64,000 bases of DNA from Toxoplasma gondii ME49 (Eukaryota; Apicomplexa; Conoidasida; Eucoccidiorida; Sarcocystidae): assembly GCF_000006565.2 (NCBI RefSeq), contig NC_031477.1:1272043-1336042 (forward strand), written 5' to 3'. The notes under the pieces are model-generated. The model had not been told where the DNA came from, searched no databases, and saw only the letters and a list, made by a program, of their open reading frames with translations. The position numbers and the translations under genes are program-made. Below, in pieces: positions 47,917-60,046 of this stretch; positions within the stretch are counted from its first letter, which is position 1; the number at the start of each line of letters is the position of its first letter.

Positions 47917-49288
47917 ATGAAGGGTAAGCATCCGGTTGGGCAGTGTTTGTTTGCCGAATGATCATATTTTACCCCTCACCAGATCACAATTGCAGGAAAG
48001 AGTTGTTTGTTTTTTCTGAACCCCGCCATTTTGCATTGGCCTTTTTGCTCATCTGGACAGTGGCATCGCCGTCAACGGCATGATGTAGCAATTCCGCAAG
48101 TAGTGGAGGGGCAACATGCATGCCAAAGCCTCTCCGCGGTCGGTTTTCGGGTCTGGAGGCGTAAACGAAGTGGGATTTTGGATTGACAGACGGCACCGTC
48201 TGAGAACATCGTCCAAGAAACAGTAAAATTGGAGGGGAACAGTTTCATAGTTTACCGGGATGCCCAACTGCGCGTGCTCGACAAACTGTGGGCCCGTTCG
48301 TCTGGGGCAGGAAGCGGAATCGGGGTTCAAGTTGGCTTCGACACTCTGGGAAGCAAGATGTTTTTGTATCAGTTTGAACCGTCTGTTCCGTGCCCGACAT
48401 CTTGATCCTCGAAGACTGGATTTGCTTGGGTGAATTGGGGGCGATACGTCGGTTTGTTATCGCTCACCTTCCTGCGTACCTTTTTTGTCCGTGCAGGAAC
48501 TACGCGCAAGGCACAGAACAAGTCCCTGCAGCCTGTCTGCCGGGACTACACCATCCATCTTCACAAGCTGATTCATGGTATCCAGTTTAAGAAGCGTGCA
48601 CCGAGAGCGCTTCGGGAAATCCGTCGTTTCGCTCAGAAGACCATGCACACCAAGGTAAGTTCACGTATTCTCATGTGGCGATTGGTCAGGCAAACACAAT
48701 CTTTGGATATCGTATGCTTCACTGGTGTCCCAGAGTGCATGGGCGAGGGAACACTACTCAGGTGCTGATATGAACAGTACCATAGATCTGGGAGTGATAC
48801 TCTCTGAGATACCCTCTAACACCAAAATCTGGTTGACAAATCCCCCTTCTGAGTGGATATACTCTTATATATGTTGCATGCTGAGGAGGAGTGTGAGGAC
48901 TTCAGTGGTTCTCGTGCTGCAGCATGCTGTCTTCCAAACGGACGAGCTGCTGTGGCGTTTAGAGTGATCAGAGACGTACCAAGAAGATGCTGCACTGGGC
49001 GTCGGTGATCATGAGGAAGATTCTCGTATACCTTGAAAGTGGCCGGCTGATGGCGCGTCTGCCTGGTTGGAATCTGTTGTTTCTCTTCAGGATGTCCGCA
49101 TTGACACCAAACTGAACAAGTTCATCTGGTCTGGCGGCATCAGAAATGTGCCTCGTCGTGTGCGCGTGCGTATCGCTCGCCGACGAAACGATGATGAGGA
49201 CAGCAAGGAGAAGTTCTACACACTTGTCCAGCACGTCCCTGTTGCATCCTTCGAGAACCTGAAGACTGAGTATGTGAATGAGGAGTAG
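47917..49288 (+). CDS. RPL31: 60S ribosomal protein L31 (eL31)
   Basis: Three exons: 47917-47923, 48497-48654, 49091-49288, giving 120 residues, the normal eL31 length. Exon 1 encodes only ATG AAG G, a two-codon-plus-one-base initial exon with a clean GTAAGC donor. Joining gives [20 protein letters not shown] and then [20 protein letters not shown], followed by [18 protein letters not shown] and [20 protein letters not shown], all conserved eL31 blocks. The protein ends [15 protein letters not shown]. Homology fixes the exon order, and phases agree. eL31 lies near the exit tunnel of the large subunit in the cytosolic ribosome. Confidence 0.5.
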
Positions 49289-50324
49289 AGGTCGCAAGAA
49301 AGTGGTCTTCTACGTCATTGACATGGTAGATCCTCTCTCACGTTTATTCACTGTGCTGGTGGGATCTGCCCTCTTGTTTCTGTCTTCGCCTTGTGGAATG
49401 TTTTCCTTCTCGGTCGTTGCACACGATTGAACGTTGTTCTAAGAGCTTTCCAGAGGGCAAACTGCCTGACGATACTGATAGACTTGCAGTACGTAGATAC
49501 TGCTTCCAAGCTGGTAGACAGGGAATTGGAGCAACTTTTGCAAGACAGAGACAGCGATATGCGTAAGAGTTGTCTCGCGCATGTACAAATACACGGAGTC
49601 AGTGCGGCCCTCTCTTATTACGCGTAGAGATCGATTCCTGCTAGAAGGCGACATGAGAGGTACACCGTTCACTAAGGTTCTGCAGGAAGGCACGTACTGC
49701 AGTTTCGCAGATGCAGTTCCAGAGAATGTCGTAACTAGATAAACATGCGAGAGACCTAATCTCGAAAGGAAACTGTCAACTGGGACTGAGGCAACCGCCG
49801 TTCTCGTCAGTGTGACAGGTGACCACATGCGATACCGGTCTCGCGCCAAAGACAACAACCGCAGCATGGTTGATGGGCGCCCTTGCAGTGCAAGTTATTA
49901 GGATTCGCTTTGCTAGCTCTTCACTAATGGTCCGGCCCCTGGTACAACATAGATTTTCTGTCTGTAGTAAATGCGAAACATTCGCTGTTGGCACTCTATG
50001 AGGGGCTCAATTCCAGAGTGACTGACCAACTGTGGATCTTTGTTCTGCTGCGCCAAGTTTGTGTAATTATGTCAAGCCCATTCGCGATGTGTCGGGACCC
50101 CCGAATACGATGAAATCCATTTTATCTCAAGGAAACAGTTTTTCTACATTCGCCCTAAAACAGTCCGATCCATGATTTGGATCAAATCCTCTTTTTCCCG
50201 CCGGATGCCAACAAGTTCTCTGGGAGTCGCGGGAAAAGCCCGCAGTGGAAACCGCAGCTGATTGACTGAGTGGAAGACAGCAACCGCAAAAGAGCTGAAG
50301 TAGAATAGAAAAGAACGAGCTCGC
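49289..50324. other. Convergent 3' spacer, eL31 to secreted candidate
   Basis: This holds the eL31 3' UTR on the left. A 78-codon frame at 49391-49627 (+) lies within it and has no supporting feature. Nothing else is seen. Confidence 0.5.
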
Positions 50325-51032
50325 TCAAGATTCGTCTGCTCGATCGACGGGCGATCGCACTCGCGTGGAAGGAGTGGCCCCACCATCAGATTCACCCGAT
50401 TCTTGCACGCGTCCTAATCTGAACAGCAAGATCTCTCGCCATGTATCGCGGGGGATATCGGAGGCGTCGTCCATAAAGAGTTGAAGCAATTCTTGCCTTC
50501 CACTCACTGGCGTCAAAGTCAACTCCGAGACTGCAGCTTGTGCTGTAGCAGCTTGTTTGCTCCCCGCAAACCTCGAAACACTCGGTACTGTTGTTGGTAA
50601 TCGTCGGTGGCTTCCCGGTCTGTAATTCCGTTCGTTTCTCGCTGCGATTGTCACCTCCAGTGCGTCCGCGAGGCCGTTGTCGTACGCGTTCAAGTGACGG
50701 AAGTCAGCATGCCTTGTTTCTGTCAGTAAGTCTGAAGGTGCTGTTCCCTTGCGCGTCGAGTGTTGCGGAGACAACAAAGCAGGCTCTTCTTCGGAACCGG
50801 AAGTCGGGCTCCTTGCAACAACAGTGATACTTTGCAATCGATGGGGTCGTTGTAACAAAGCAGGTAAAGATTTTCCAGCTCGAGACGTCGTGCCAACAAG
50901 AGTTTCTGCGAACTGAGGTCTCCTAACATGAGGCGGATACTCAGACTCGAGGGCGCGCGTTGGGTTTGTTTTCTCCAGGAGCCGTGTGGAGGTCGCATAA
51001 ACTGCGGTACACGTAAAACAGGCAATCACCAT
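50325..51032 (-). CDS. Candidate secreted hypothetical protein
   Basis: An uninterrupted 235-residue frame from the ATG at 51032. The N-terminus MVIACFTCTAVYATS is short and hydrophobic, consistent with a signal peptide. The rest is polar, with many Arg, Ser, Thr and Glu and no Cys after the leader. A helical stretch is likely around RDTWREILLFRLGRVQES. This plan (signal peptide, no recognisable domain, low complexity) is common in coccidian dense-granule and other exported proteins, but no family is recognised. The frame is open upstream of the ATG through another hydrophobic stretch, and a TTTTTAG| acceptor lies at the start, so the 5' end could differ. Confidence 0.5.
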   Translation of the reverse strand: MVIACFTCTAVYATSTRLLEKTNPTRALESEYPPHVRRPQFAETLVGTTSRAGKSLPALLQRPHRLQSITVVARSPTSGSEEEPALLSPQHSTRKGTAPSDLLTETRHADFRHLNAYDNGLADALEVTIAARNERNYRPGSHRRLPTTVPSVSRFAGSKQAATAQAAVSELTLTPVSGRQELLQLFMDDASDIPRDTWREILLFRLGRVQESGESDGGATPSTRVRSPVDRADES

Positions 51033-53638
51033 CCTAAAAACTGCACAGGGTTCCAAAATTACATGTAACCAAATACTAAATCGAGAAAGATGTGTATGTA
51101 GAACTCCTGCTATTGATGATATCAAGGAAAATGACAAGCAGAATAATCCCAGCGGGGAATATGCGCTCCTGATTCGATGAGCGAAGCGGCGGAACCACCT
51201 TCATTTCAAGTTGCTGAAAGAAAATGTGTCACGCACGCCGCTAAGGGTCGTCGGCGAGACCCGCTTTCGGAGCGGTGTCTGTTTCTGACATGTCAAAAAT
51301 GCGCTTCCGCTTCGTTTGTAAGGAGCTGATACGTCATTAAGTCGCAGAAACGGTTTTGCAAAATTGTGAGCTCACCTTCACAAATGCGTTTTGCGGATGC
51401 CAGCATCACGAGGGTGCCCACAAAAGACACCTGAGAGAGCTTCATTGCTTATCTCAATTCCACAAGAACTTGAATAGCGAATGCCCCGAGCAGTTCTCTG
51501 TAGAGTCAGTGACGGACGGCTAAGATGATCTTCTGACCGTGTTTTATGCGGGCACTTTCTTCGAGAATGTACGCGACACGTTTTCTGCACGGTGCTTAGA
51601 CAAAACCCAAACACAGCCAAAAGGAAGCGTACTAAAATACAGTAGGACGCGCAGGAATCGACACTTCCAGCTATTTACAGAGCACTGTACACTGGTGACA
51701 GGAACGCCAGATGCTCAGGGTAGAGGAGGTTACAAAGATGATGATGCCAAAATGTGTCAAAAACGCTGCCTTAATTCTTTCGGCAGATAAGACAAAATGC
51801 CAGACAGCCCAGTGGCAATGATGTATTTGTGTCTGTAGTCTTTCACATCAAATACTTTAGGTGAACCTAATCAAGAAAAAGTGTCACGCGAACTGGATGA
51901 GCAACCTGAGTATAGAAGTCAAAATGAATACTTTTTAATTCGATTCTTCAAACGGACCTTGTATGACATATTCCATTGTGTGACAGCCGTTCATTCCCAT
52001 TGCTCTGCCCGGAGCGAGAGGTGGCCGTTGCCCATAGAAGGGCAAGAGCGATCTAGCTCAAGCCCCTTTTGGCTACAACATTCAAAAAATCTATGTTTAG
52101 GGGGAACTCTGCTCATGACATTGGTGTCAGGGCTTTATCGCCTGAGAGGAGCAACCTGGTTCGACTGCTTGGATGAGACAGGGCTCGATCATGACGTCCT
52201 GGCTTTCCGGAAGTGAATCAGCTGTGAAGGTAACAAACGCATCCCCAGTGACGTACCACTGTTTTCGCATCGGGCGATACATCGTGGTTCCTTCGTACAT
52301 GTTCCTATGCATTACTTTGCAAACTAGGGGTGCATTTTCATGTTGAATTTTTGTCACTACGTTTTCTCAACAGCTGTATCGCCTACATTGCGTGACCCTT
52401 TGGGAGAATTACAAGAGAACTTGATTGTTAGGTACTCTCATTTCAGCAGAGAACCCCTCCGTCGTGGGCACCACTTCTCGTATCAACCTCGCGGCTGCCT
52501 ACGGCTACAGCAACAACTTGATACTGTACACATCTGTGTGGGGGTGACTCTGCGCGAACACGCCAGGGGTACATGTACACGCGGCATATACGGTATATAG
52601 GCACAATCGTACCCTACGGTAATACCTCTAGAGTATCCTTTTGATACGTGATTACCAAACGAATAAGATATGGTGTGTGTCACGTAACTTTTTACGTTAG
52701 CGGCCTTCCGCCGGAGCGAAACGCACCTTCCCTCATCCACCCACAGAAAACAAGACTCTCCGTCTGCACTCTTTGAAGTAGCTGTTCTTAATTCTTCCTT
52801 GTTGCATGGGCACTGTAGAAACACGCACGGTGACGGAACCAGTGCTCTGGAGCTGTATATGTCAGGAGTCCGAAGGTCCTAATCAACTGCGTGGAGCGGC
52901 GGGTATTTTGTTGTACGTGATGGTGCTCCCGCCCTCATCTAGGAAGACAAAACTGTGTATGTGTTTGTCCAAACGACCACCTGATATACTACTGGACAGC
53001 ATGTATCGAGGGTCCGTAGAGTGCGTTCCGTTTGTGTGATCTCAGTTGCTTCTTGCACTCGCGTTCTACACGCCTGTGTGAGCTGCGAGCAACACACACA
53101 GACAATCGCCACGGTGCGGCACAGCCACTCTAATGTGCGATGTGTTCGCACCGCAAATCACCGTGTTGGCAAATGCTGGCACTGTTCTCCAGCTTGCCTA
53201 CGCTCAATTTTGCGTGGATCAGTGGGAGCCGTTTCAAGCATAACAAAGTAACCGCTGCCTGTCCAGCTATGTTGTCGCAGGCAGGCGACCAAAGCCCTCG
53301 GATTCTGTGCGCACGAAACGCAGTTTTTTCCACGCTTCTCACGACGCCAAGGCCAAGTGCCGCCAGCATAGGTTTTTTGCGCGAAACAAGGCAGTGGGGA
53401 GTCGACAGTTTCTTCCACGCCAGCAAGCTCGCAGTGGCCCCAGCGACAAGACACCCGCCACACCGAGCAGACGATCCGAGCACAGTACGCTTCAGGTCCT
53501 CCACATATATCCTCTCTACAACCTCGGTGATGGTCCCGTCAGTGCTCCCATCGAAAGCCTGTCCCTCCCAGCTGCTCTCTTGGGCGCTTCCTTCTCGTTC
53601 TTTCGTCAGAGAACTTCCCGCCTCGATCAACGGAGTGT
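51033..53638. other. 2.6-kb stretch without a supported gene
   Basis: Many short open frames occur on both strands, none with conserved motifs, signal peptides or consistent splice pairs. The left end should include the promoter of the secreted candidate and the right end the RPSA 3' UTR. Confidence 0.5.
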
Positions 53639-55978
53639 TTACCAGGGCTCGCCAACAGCGACACCAGGGCGGCCACCACCCCACTCGCCTTCAGCAGCAA
53701 CTGCAGACTGGTCCCATTCACCACCAGCTCCGCCAGCAGCGGGGCCGGTCCAGTCAGCGCCAGCTTGCTTCCAGTCAGCAGCTGCAGCATCGGCGCCCCA
53801 CTGGGTCGCATCCTAAGCATGCACAAGACAAGAACATATGAAACCAACCGTTTGACAGTGGCACCTGGGTGCATTTCTAACAACCGTCCAGTCGTCCATG
53901 GCTTTTATTCGCACATCTAGTCGTTCTGCACACTGGGCTCATTTAAAGCGAACACAACCATGTACAGCTTGACAGATGCGCACGAGCAAAACTCAACACA
54001 CAGTTCACCTGAATACCGCAAAGGCTTTCCCACCTGCCTGTCTGCTAACGTCTCTGTTGTGAGCGCAGGGTACTGCCGCTCTCCTCTAAAACGTGCAACG
54101 AGGTGACAACGCCACCTCTCCAAATTTATGGCCGATCTGTACCAATATAGTGCATTTTACACAGACGATAATGCACACTTACAGCCTGAGCAGTGTGAGG
54201 AGCAGCTTCCTCGTCTTCCAGTCTCTCCTTGCGCTCGAACTCCTCCGGATCTCTCCACAAGAACATGTCAACCATGACATCCCACGGGACGCTTCGCGAG
54301 GGCAGCTCGCCACGCAGGTAGAGGACTTCCCGTGCAAGGAGCCAGTACATCAAAGCGATGGATTCCTTGCCCTGTGAGCAGCGACAACAGACAATTTATA
54401 CTTGCTACTACATCCCCCTACATCCCCACACACCACGAACCCGACAAATCTCCGTCATGCTCTCCACTGACCGTTTGGGCGAACCGCGTCAATTGATTTG
54501 CCGCCTCGACGAAGACACGCAGGTGTGCATACAGCGCGGCAGGAGCAGAATGACATAGGACATTCATCTACCTGAACAGTACATCGAACCCTCTGCGTTT
54601 CCTTGGCCGAGACTGTCTCCTGCGTACCTTGTTGTTGCAAGGAATGCAGATGTCGACGTGCTCAAGAGGCGAGTCTGTGTCGCAGAGAGCGATGACGGGG
54701 ACGTTGGCGTAGGCACTCTCGCGGACAGCCTGGGCATCTGTGCGGGGATCGGTGACGATGAGCAGTCTGGGTTCCATGAACTTCTGGGTGATCTGGTTAG
54801 TCAGCATACCGGGAGTCCAGCGGCCAGCAATTGCCTGCGCTCCAACGTACTGGGAGAACTTCAGCACAGCACGGCTTCCGTAGGGGCGAGCGCTGATGAC
54901 AAGAACGTCGGCGGGGTTCTCGATAGCGACAATCACGCGAGCAGCCATGAGGATCTTCTCCCAGGTCTTCGCCAGGTTGATCAGGTGGATGCCCTCGCTG
55001 GTCGACTTGAAGACGTACGGACGCATCTTGTGCTCAACGTTCTTCGTCCCGATGTGGGCCTAAAAATGCCAATTCAAGAGAAAGCACGACACCATACTAG
55101 CGGCGAACTTGACAGGGTAGCTGTCGCGGTTCTCCGCAAGCCTGCTGTGTGGGCCTACGAAGACACGATGCTCCCCTGAGATACACGTCTCGCGGCGACG
55201 AAGAAAATAACGCGCTGCTTGCCTATATACAAAGAGCCACAACCGTGGAAAAGGCATGATCCCTCCCCACTCGATTGATATTAGGGTCTCAAGGCGTCGT
55301 TGCGATTTCCCGCGAGCAACCGTACGCTCTATCTTCGCGTGAGCTGCCAAATCTAGGCACGCAAACATGAAACATAAGCCAGCGATCAGACGTGACACTT
55401 TCGGATGTATGCATTCGGTGGCCTGAGGCGAATAAGAATTCGGAAACAACCCTGTCCATCCGTTGCCACGAAGAATCGTTGCGGTCGAGTTGTTCGCAGT
55501 GGTGCCGCAGAAGGCGTAGAGGCACACAACAGCTCGACAAAAACCGCATATATTTACGAGTACGTCCAGGCAAGGGCCAAAAAACTAAACGCGATGAAGG
55601 GTCCGCTTTCCAGAAACGCCAGTCACCCGTTTCTCTACCTCCACCAGCGCAGAGGTGCAGTGAACCGTTTTGAGCTTCGCCAGTCAGAGAACGTTACCCC
55701 GCAAGCGAGTTCACTCTCTTCGGACCGGGCAATGTCAGGATACAGAATAGGAAACTTAATTCTTCTTTCAATTGCTTGCGGCGCCCTCGCCACATCCTAG
55801 GAATTTGGAACGGGCTCCGCCAGCTGCGGGAAGACTGGCGGAAACTCGCATGTGAGGGATAAGTTGTTCCGGTTGCATAAGGGGGAACTTTCTGTGGTTG
55901 AAAACTCACCTTGCAGATGAGCATCTTGGCGATGCTATCCTCCTGGAGGGAGAGTTTTGCCTGCTTGTCGGCTGCCAT
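53639..55978 (-). CDS. RPSA: 40S ribosomal protein SA (uS2, laminin-receptor family)
   Basis: Four exons: 55910-55978, 54628-55059, 54183-54371, 53639-53812, giving 287 residues, close to the 295 of the human protein. The uS2 core is unmistakable: [89 protein letters not shown], and after the second intron [20 protein letters not shown]. The C-terminal tail is rich in Ala, Gly and acidic residues with repeated Trp (TQWGAD, ADWKQ, ADWTGP, GEWDQ, GEWGGG), the W-repeat tail of RPSA. It is a small-subunit protein needed for 40S maturation and acts in the cytosol. The start ATG gives the expected [19 protein letters not shown] opening. Two promoter words described for Toxoplasma ribosomal-protein genes lie about 400-435 bases upstream. 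Confidence 0.5.
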
Positions 55979-56963
55979 TTCGGAGACTTGAATGCGAAAA
56001 GTGAAAGGAAAGAAAAACGCGTTTGGGATGCGCAAAGGAAGGCGTGGGGCGACCAACGGGCGGCAGGACGACACAGACGCAGACGTTTTAGGGCTCTCGA
56101 TACACCCTATCCTCCCCACAAAGCAGAAGTGACATACAAGTCAGATTTGCACGGAAGGGAAACCAGGCAGAGAAACCTCCCGGTCGAACACTTGCCGCCG
56201 AAAAGGGGGAATCCAGCAGTGACTCTCTCGCGAAGGGATGGACCGCCTCCACATGTATCGGAAAAACACCCCAGGGCGGCATGCAGCCCCTCGAAGCTGC
56301 CCTATACAAGTTCCCCATTGTCTCCATATATAGGGAAATTAGAAACCGAGACGAACCCTCGCTGCGTCTCCCAACAGGGGATGTGCATGCAGACCTCCTC
56401 GGCTTATCTTCCGTAGTCCCTGTTGATTAGCGGTGACAGGAAGTCTGGTTTCCTGCGTTACGCCCGTTAAACACTCCATTTCTTGCTTGTTTCTCGGGTG
56501 TGAATTAGCCGAAACACTTCCTTCCCAAGGACGATCTACACATCCTCACATTCTCTCCATCTTCTGCTTGTGCTCACGGGCACACCGGTCAAATGGTGCG
56601 ACGCCGCGCGCTGCTCAATGAGGCTTACCCCGCGCTACCTGCAAGCAGAGACTTAAGACGGCCACACACCCGTCAAAAAAAGACGGACGGAACACCGCAG
56701 ATACTTCCGTTCCCTAACAGATTCTTGAAGTAGAAATTTCGCCATGATCGAGTAGCGACAGTGAGGAGCATGTGTGCCGTCTCAATCCTCCCATGAATGC
56801 AGCGTATTTCCAGGGTCGAATCGATTCGCACTCGCGCCCTTCGTTTTGAGGCCGAGCTTGGCTGCTTGCCTTTCTGGAATCTGGTGGCCCCCCCTCACCC
56901 CCCAGAAACTCCTTTCAGGCGACTGTGTGTCGCGTACAGCGTGCTGTAACAGATTCTGCAAGA
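55979..56963. other. Divergent intergenic region, RPSA and secreted candidate
   Basis: About 1 kb between divergent starts. It contains the RPSA promoter elements listed separately. No further gene is supported. Confidence 0.5.
56384..56413. promoter_or_regulatory. Ribosomal-protein promoter elements upstream of RPSA
   Basis: TGCATGCA at 56384-56391 matches the second element ([T/C]GCATGC[G/A]), and TCGGCTTATCTTCCG at 56399-56413 matches the first element (TCGGCTTATATTCGG) with two differences. Both motifs are known as shared promoter words of Toxoplasma gondii ribosomal protein genes. They lie about 406-435 bases upstream of the RPSA start codon, here on the strand opposite to the gene. Confidence 0.5.
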
Positions 56964-57731
56964 ATGGTGATGTGGAAGAGCGGGTCTCTGCGAGTACTCC
57001 GTGGCATAGGCTGCGAAACTTACAGAGTATCGTGCGCCGGTGTTGCCTCGCTTCTGTTTGCTGTGTCTCTTGCCATACTTTCAGGAAACACAGTGGCTTT
57101 TGCCTCGGTAAACTGGGATAATTATGCGCTTGACGATATTGTGTACGAAGTTGTATATCCGGAAGATTATTCGTCGCTAGCGTCGGCAGTACGTCACGCG
57201 GCTTGGAATAGTCCTGCCCCGCATATGGTACCGGTGAGCTCTTGCGAGGCCACTGTCATTCCATTACCTCCTGCTCTGTTGGACTCCGTTACCGCTCTGG
57301 AAGATGCTTCCAGTTTTGAACAGGACACGGAAGAACCATCGTCATCAAAGGGACCACGGTGCGAATGCCAAGTGCAGGTGTCCGTGCTGTTCGACATCGG
57401 CGAGCGAGCTGAAGAAATCCAAGGAAATGGAAATATCACGCTAAGCGGGTGCTTTCGCGTACGTAAGGATGACACTGTGGAGCAGGCTACGATGAAGGGT
57501 ACCATGAAAGCTCGTTGCCAAGAGATGTTCAACACTTTACCACTCGCACAAATGTGTGGAAACGGTGGCAAAAGCGAAGAGCTTAGAGCGCGCATGAGTT
57601 TTTTTAGCGACGGTGAAGTACAAGGACCACCAGATATGGGCTTCTTGGAACTCGAGGCTCCGGTTTCTGGGCAAGCTCCGCTAAGCGCTTTTCTTGCGGT
57701 TGATGCTTCCGCGACAGAAAAAGGAGACTAG
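56964..57731 (+). CDS. Candidate secreted hypothetical protein with N-terminal signal or anchor
   Basis: An intronless 255-residue frame from the ATG at 56964 (a second ATG follows at 56970). A basic N-terminus of about 22 residues precedes a strong hydrophobic stretch (VASLLFAVSLAILSGNTVAFA), with a plausible signal-peptidase site after AFA, so the mature protein would begin near residue 48. The rest is acidic with six Cys in the mature part (SSCEA, RCECQ, SGCF, RCQEM, QMCGN) that could form disulfides, and one NIT glycosylation sequon. The Cys-containing part from about 140 to 225 looks compact. No family is recognised; secretion is inferred from the leader. The gene ends 118 bases before a possible small minus-strand gene. 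Confidence 0.5.
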   Translation: MVMWKSGSLRVLRGIGCETYRVSCAGVASLLFAVSLAILSGNTVAFASVNWDNYALDDIVYEVVYPEDYSSLASAVRHAAWNSPAPHMVPVSSCEATVIPLPPALLDSVTALEDASSFEQDTEEPSSSKGPRCECQVQVSVLFDIGERAEEIQGNGNITLSGCFRVRKDDTVEQATMKGTMKARCQEMFNTLPLAQMCGNGGKSEELRARMSFFSDGEVQGPPDMGFLELEAPVSGQAPLSAFLAVDASATEKGD

Positions 57732-57848
57732 CGAAAGTGAACTACCATAAGCGAGGTCAATGCCGATGTTGGGAAATGACCAAAACAGATCCTACTGTTT
57801 TAGGTGGTTGAAGACCGATTTTCAACCCCAGTCTGACATATATTTCCC

Positions 57849-58238
57849 TCAGCTTGCGTGATGTGACTCCTGGGGGGGATGTTTGTCGGTTATAGAAATA
57901 GGAACACAAGTACGCATCTCGGAAACGTAGCTGGAGAGCTTTCACTCACAAAAGGTTTCATTTCAATACACACAGGTTGCAACAAGTATTGCTGAATCAG
58001 GTGCATCAAGTGTGTGACATCCCGTACCACTTCAGGTGGTAGCTCCTGTTTCCCACCGGATACCACGCGCAATGGCGCGGATCCTTCTGGGGAAGAATGC
58101 TACACATTTTATGATGTTTCGGTAGAGGTAACCTCTTTGGGGTGGGGGCGGACATGCGAGTGATAGTATGGGTTTGTTACTATGTGTCTTACCCGGCGAT
58201 CCCCATTTGCAGGCTAGGTATCGACAGCAAAACATCAT
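57849..58238 (-). CDS. Possible small spliced hypothetical protein
   Basis: Three candidate exons on -: 58193-58238 (ATG, ending at a GTAAGA donor), 57950-58086 (acceptor CATTCTTCCCCAG|, donor GTGAGT), and 57849-57869 (acceptor CCCCCCAG|, stop). Phases agree, giving about 67 residues. The middle exon (VRDVTHLMHLIQQYLLQPVC) reads like a genuine helix. No family is recognised, and an extension upstream or an alternative last exon is quite possible. Confidence 0.5.
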
Positions 58239-60046
58239 GCACAGGTTACTGGTATCACGCGGCTAGTTCATCGAGTGTTTGTCAGTTCATAGAATTTAGG
58301 AATTGTTGTCCAATGTGACGAGTTACTTGCTTTTACGCAACTGTGTTAGAAGCTCAGCGACTGGTGACCGCTGTCGCACCGCTTGCGCTTTCTTGGGAAG
58401 TTTTTTTTCGTTTCCGGTTGCTTCCTCTCGCTGTGCCGGAACCTTGATGTTCGAAGGGCCCCTCTGCAAGATAGTTGAATTTTTCATAGATGGAATCCTG
58501 ATGAACGCCCATGAGAGTGTTTCCTAGACATCTGAAATCGTAAGAACGCTACACCGACTGACAAGAAATGTACTCGTTTATTCCCGTGGTCGGTGTGCTG
58601 TCAGGAGTTACGACTTGATTTGCAAAACTTTTCTTGAGAATCTCCGCACAAGAGATTGACATGGCTGTAACAGCTGCCACGCAAATAGGCGTTTTCAAGT
58701 GGACGGTAATTGTGTTCACCACCTACACCAGAGAGGTAAATCAGCGTGCCCCTAGGAAGACGGAGTTGAGTTGATGCTTATCAGGTCGACACCGGCAATG
58801 GCACGTGTCGCCGAGCACACAGTCAGGTATCGCATAATGTAAGTTTCCGGGGATCTAGGCTGGTTGAGACTCATGAGAAACCCAGCAGCTGAGGATGAAG
58901 CGTTTGTGTAAATGCTTTTGTTCCTTCACGTTAAAACCCTGTTTCCTTCGTAGTCGAGATGGGGACAACGTTGATAAAGGAATCAACGAAACCTTTAGGA
59001 AAGCTGTGTTCAACACAAAGCAGCGGTCGAGACGTGCAAACCATGCGTACCAACGGTAACAAACGGAGCTGCCAGCTTCTGTCACTCTGTTTAAGATATA
59101 TTGGAGACTCAATACTCCACAACTGGAAACACGACCTTACACGACAGCAAATTTCTGGCAGACGATGCACCGTGGGGGCAGGTTGAAGACCGATAGCCGT
59201 GAACGCCAGATTCTCTCAGTCACTGAACTAGCTCTTTGGAAGATCCAACTGCCGATAAGCGTGAGGAGGCCTGCAAAGTCTGCAACGAAAGATCAACAAA
59301 GATTCTTCAACTAGGTGCCTCCGGCGAAGCTGCCTGGTCGATGCCACCCAGGCTTTGCTGGTTGTTGTGCAGTCAGTGCACCATGTACACCCTAATCGAT
59401 CAGACCAAAAAGTTAACGGGCTGGCACTCTAAACACTCCACGGAGGGAGAAAGACACTTCAAGCTTGAAGGCTCGAGATGCAGAGTTTCTTTACAATAGC
59501 TAGAGGACTACTCATTGGTGTGACGTTAAAAAAGTATTATCGCTGACTTCAAATGTACTGAGTGAGCATACGTAACTCGCCAATTCAGCTTACAAAGAAC
59601 AGTGGATAGTAACAATGTGTGGATATTTCAAGCAAGGACTTTCGGGATGCTCTGACATGCAGTACTTCGTGGTCTGGCGGGGGGGGGGGGGGGCGCACTC
59701 TCAACGATGCATATCCTGCAGTGAACGAATGCAAGGAATCCGTGAGTAAAAGATCAACGCAACTTTGCCATCACGCAATTCTTAATCTGCGGAACCGACC
59801 GATTTCGTTCAGGCGGCCTTACTGAAGAGCCATGTCGGCTGCTTTTTCCTTCGATTGCTGTTCGCTGCGACTTTGCTCTTTTGAACGGCGATTGAGATCA
59901 CCTAAACTCAAAAGACCCTAACATCTGTGACACAAACTGGTGGTCCATGATCGCCAATCTACGGTGCTTGTTATGGTATACCGGAATAACAGTGTATCGT
60001 ATTCGCCTTCAAGTTGTCGCGGCATGCTCTCGCATTAGCGAGGTTC
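58239..60046. other. Spacer before the RCC1 gene
   Basis: About 1.8 kb with no supported gene. Short open frames at 58303-58527, 58959-59186 and 59236-59499 (+) show no motifs. It contains the G15 tract listed separately. The right end should hold the promoter of the RCC1 gene. Confidence 0.5.
59679..59693 (+). repeat. Fifteen-guanine homopolymer
   Basis: An uninterrupted G15 run in a non-coding spacer about 350 bases upstream of the RCC1 gene start. Such tracts can form quadruplexes and change length readily. Confidence 0.5.

Noticed and set aside
53140..53841. A 233-codon plus-strand open frame
   Set aside because: Its right half is the complement of the RPSA Ala/Gly/Trp tail exon and inherits its openness from that exon; the left half has no feature.
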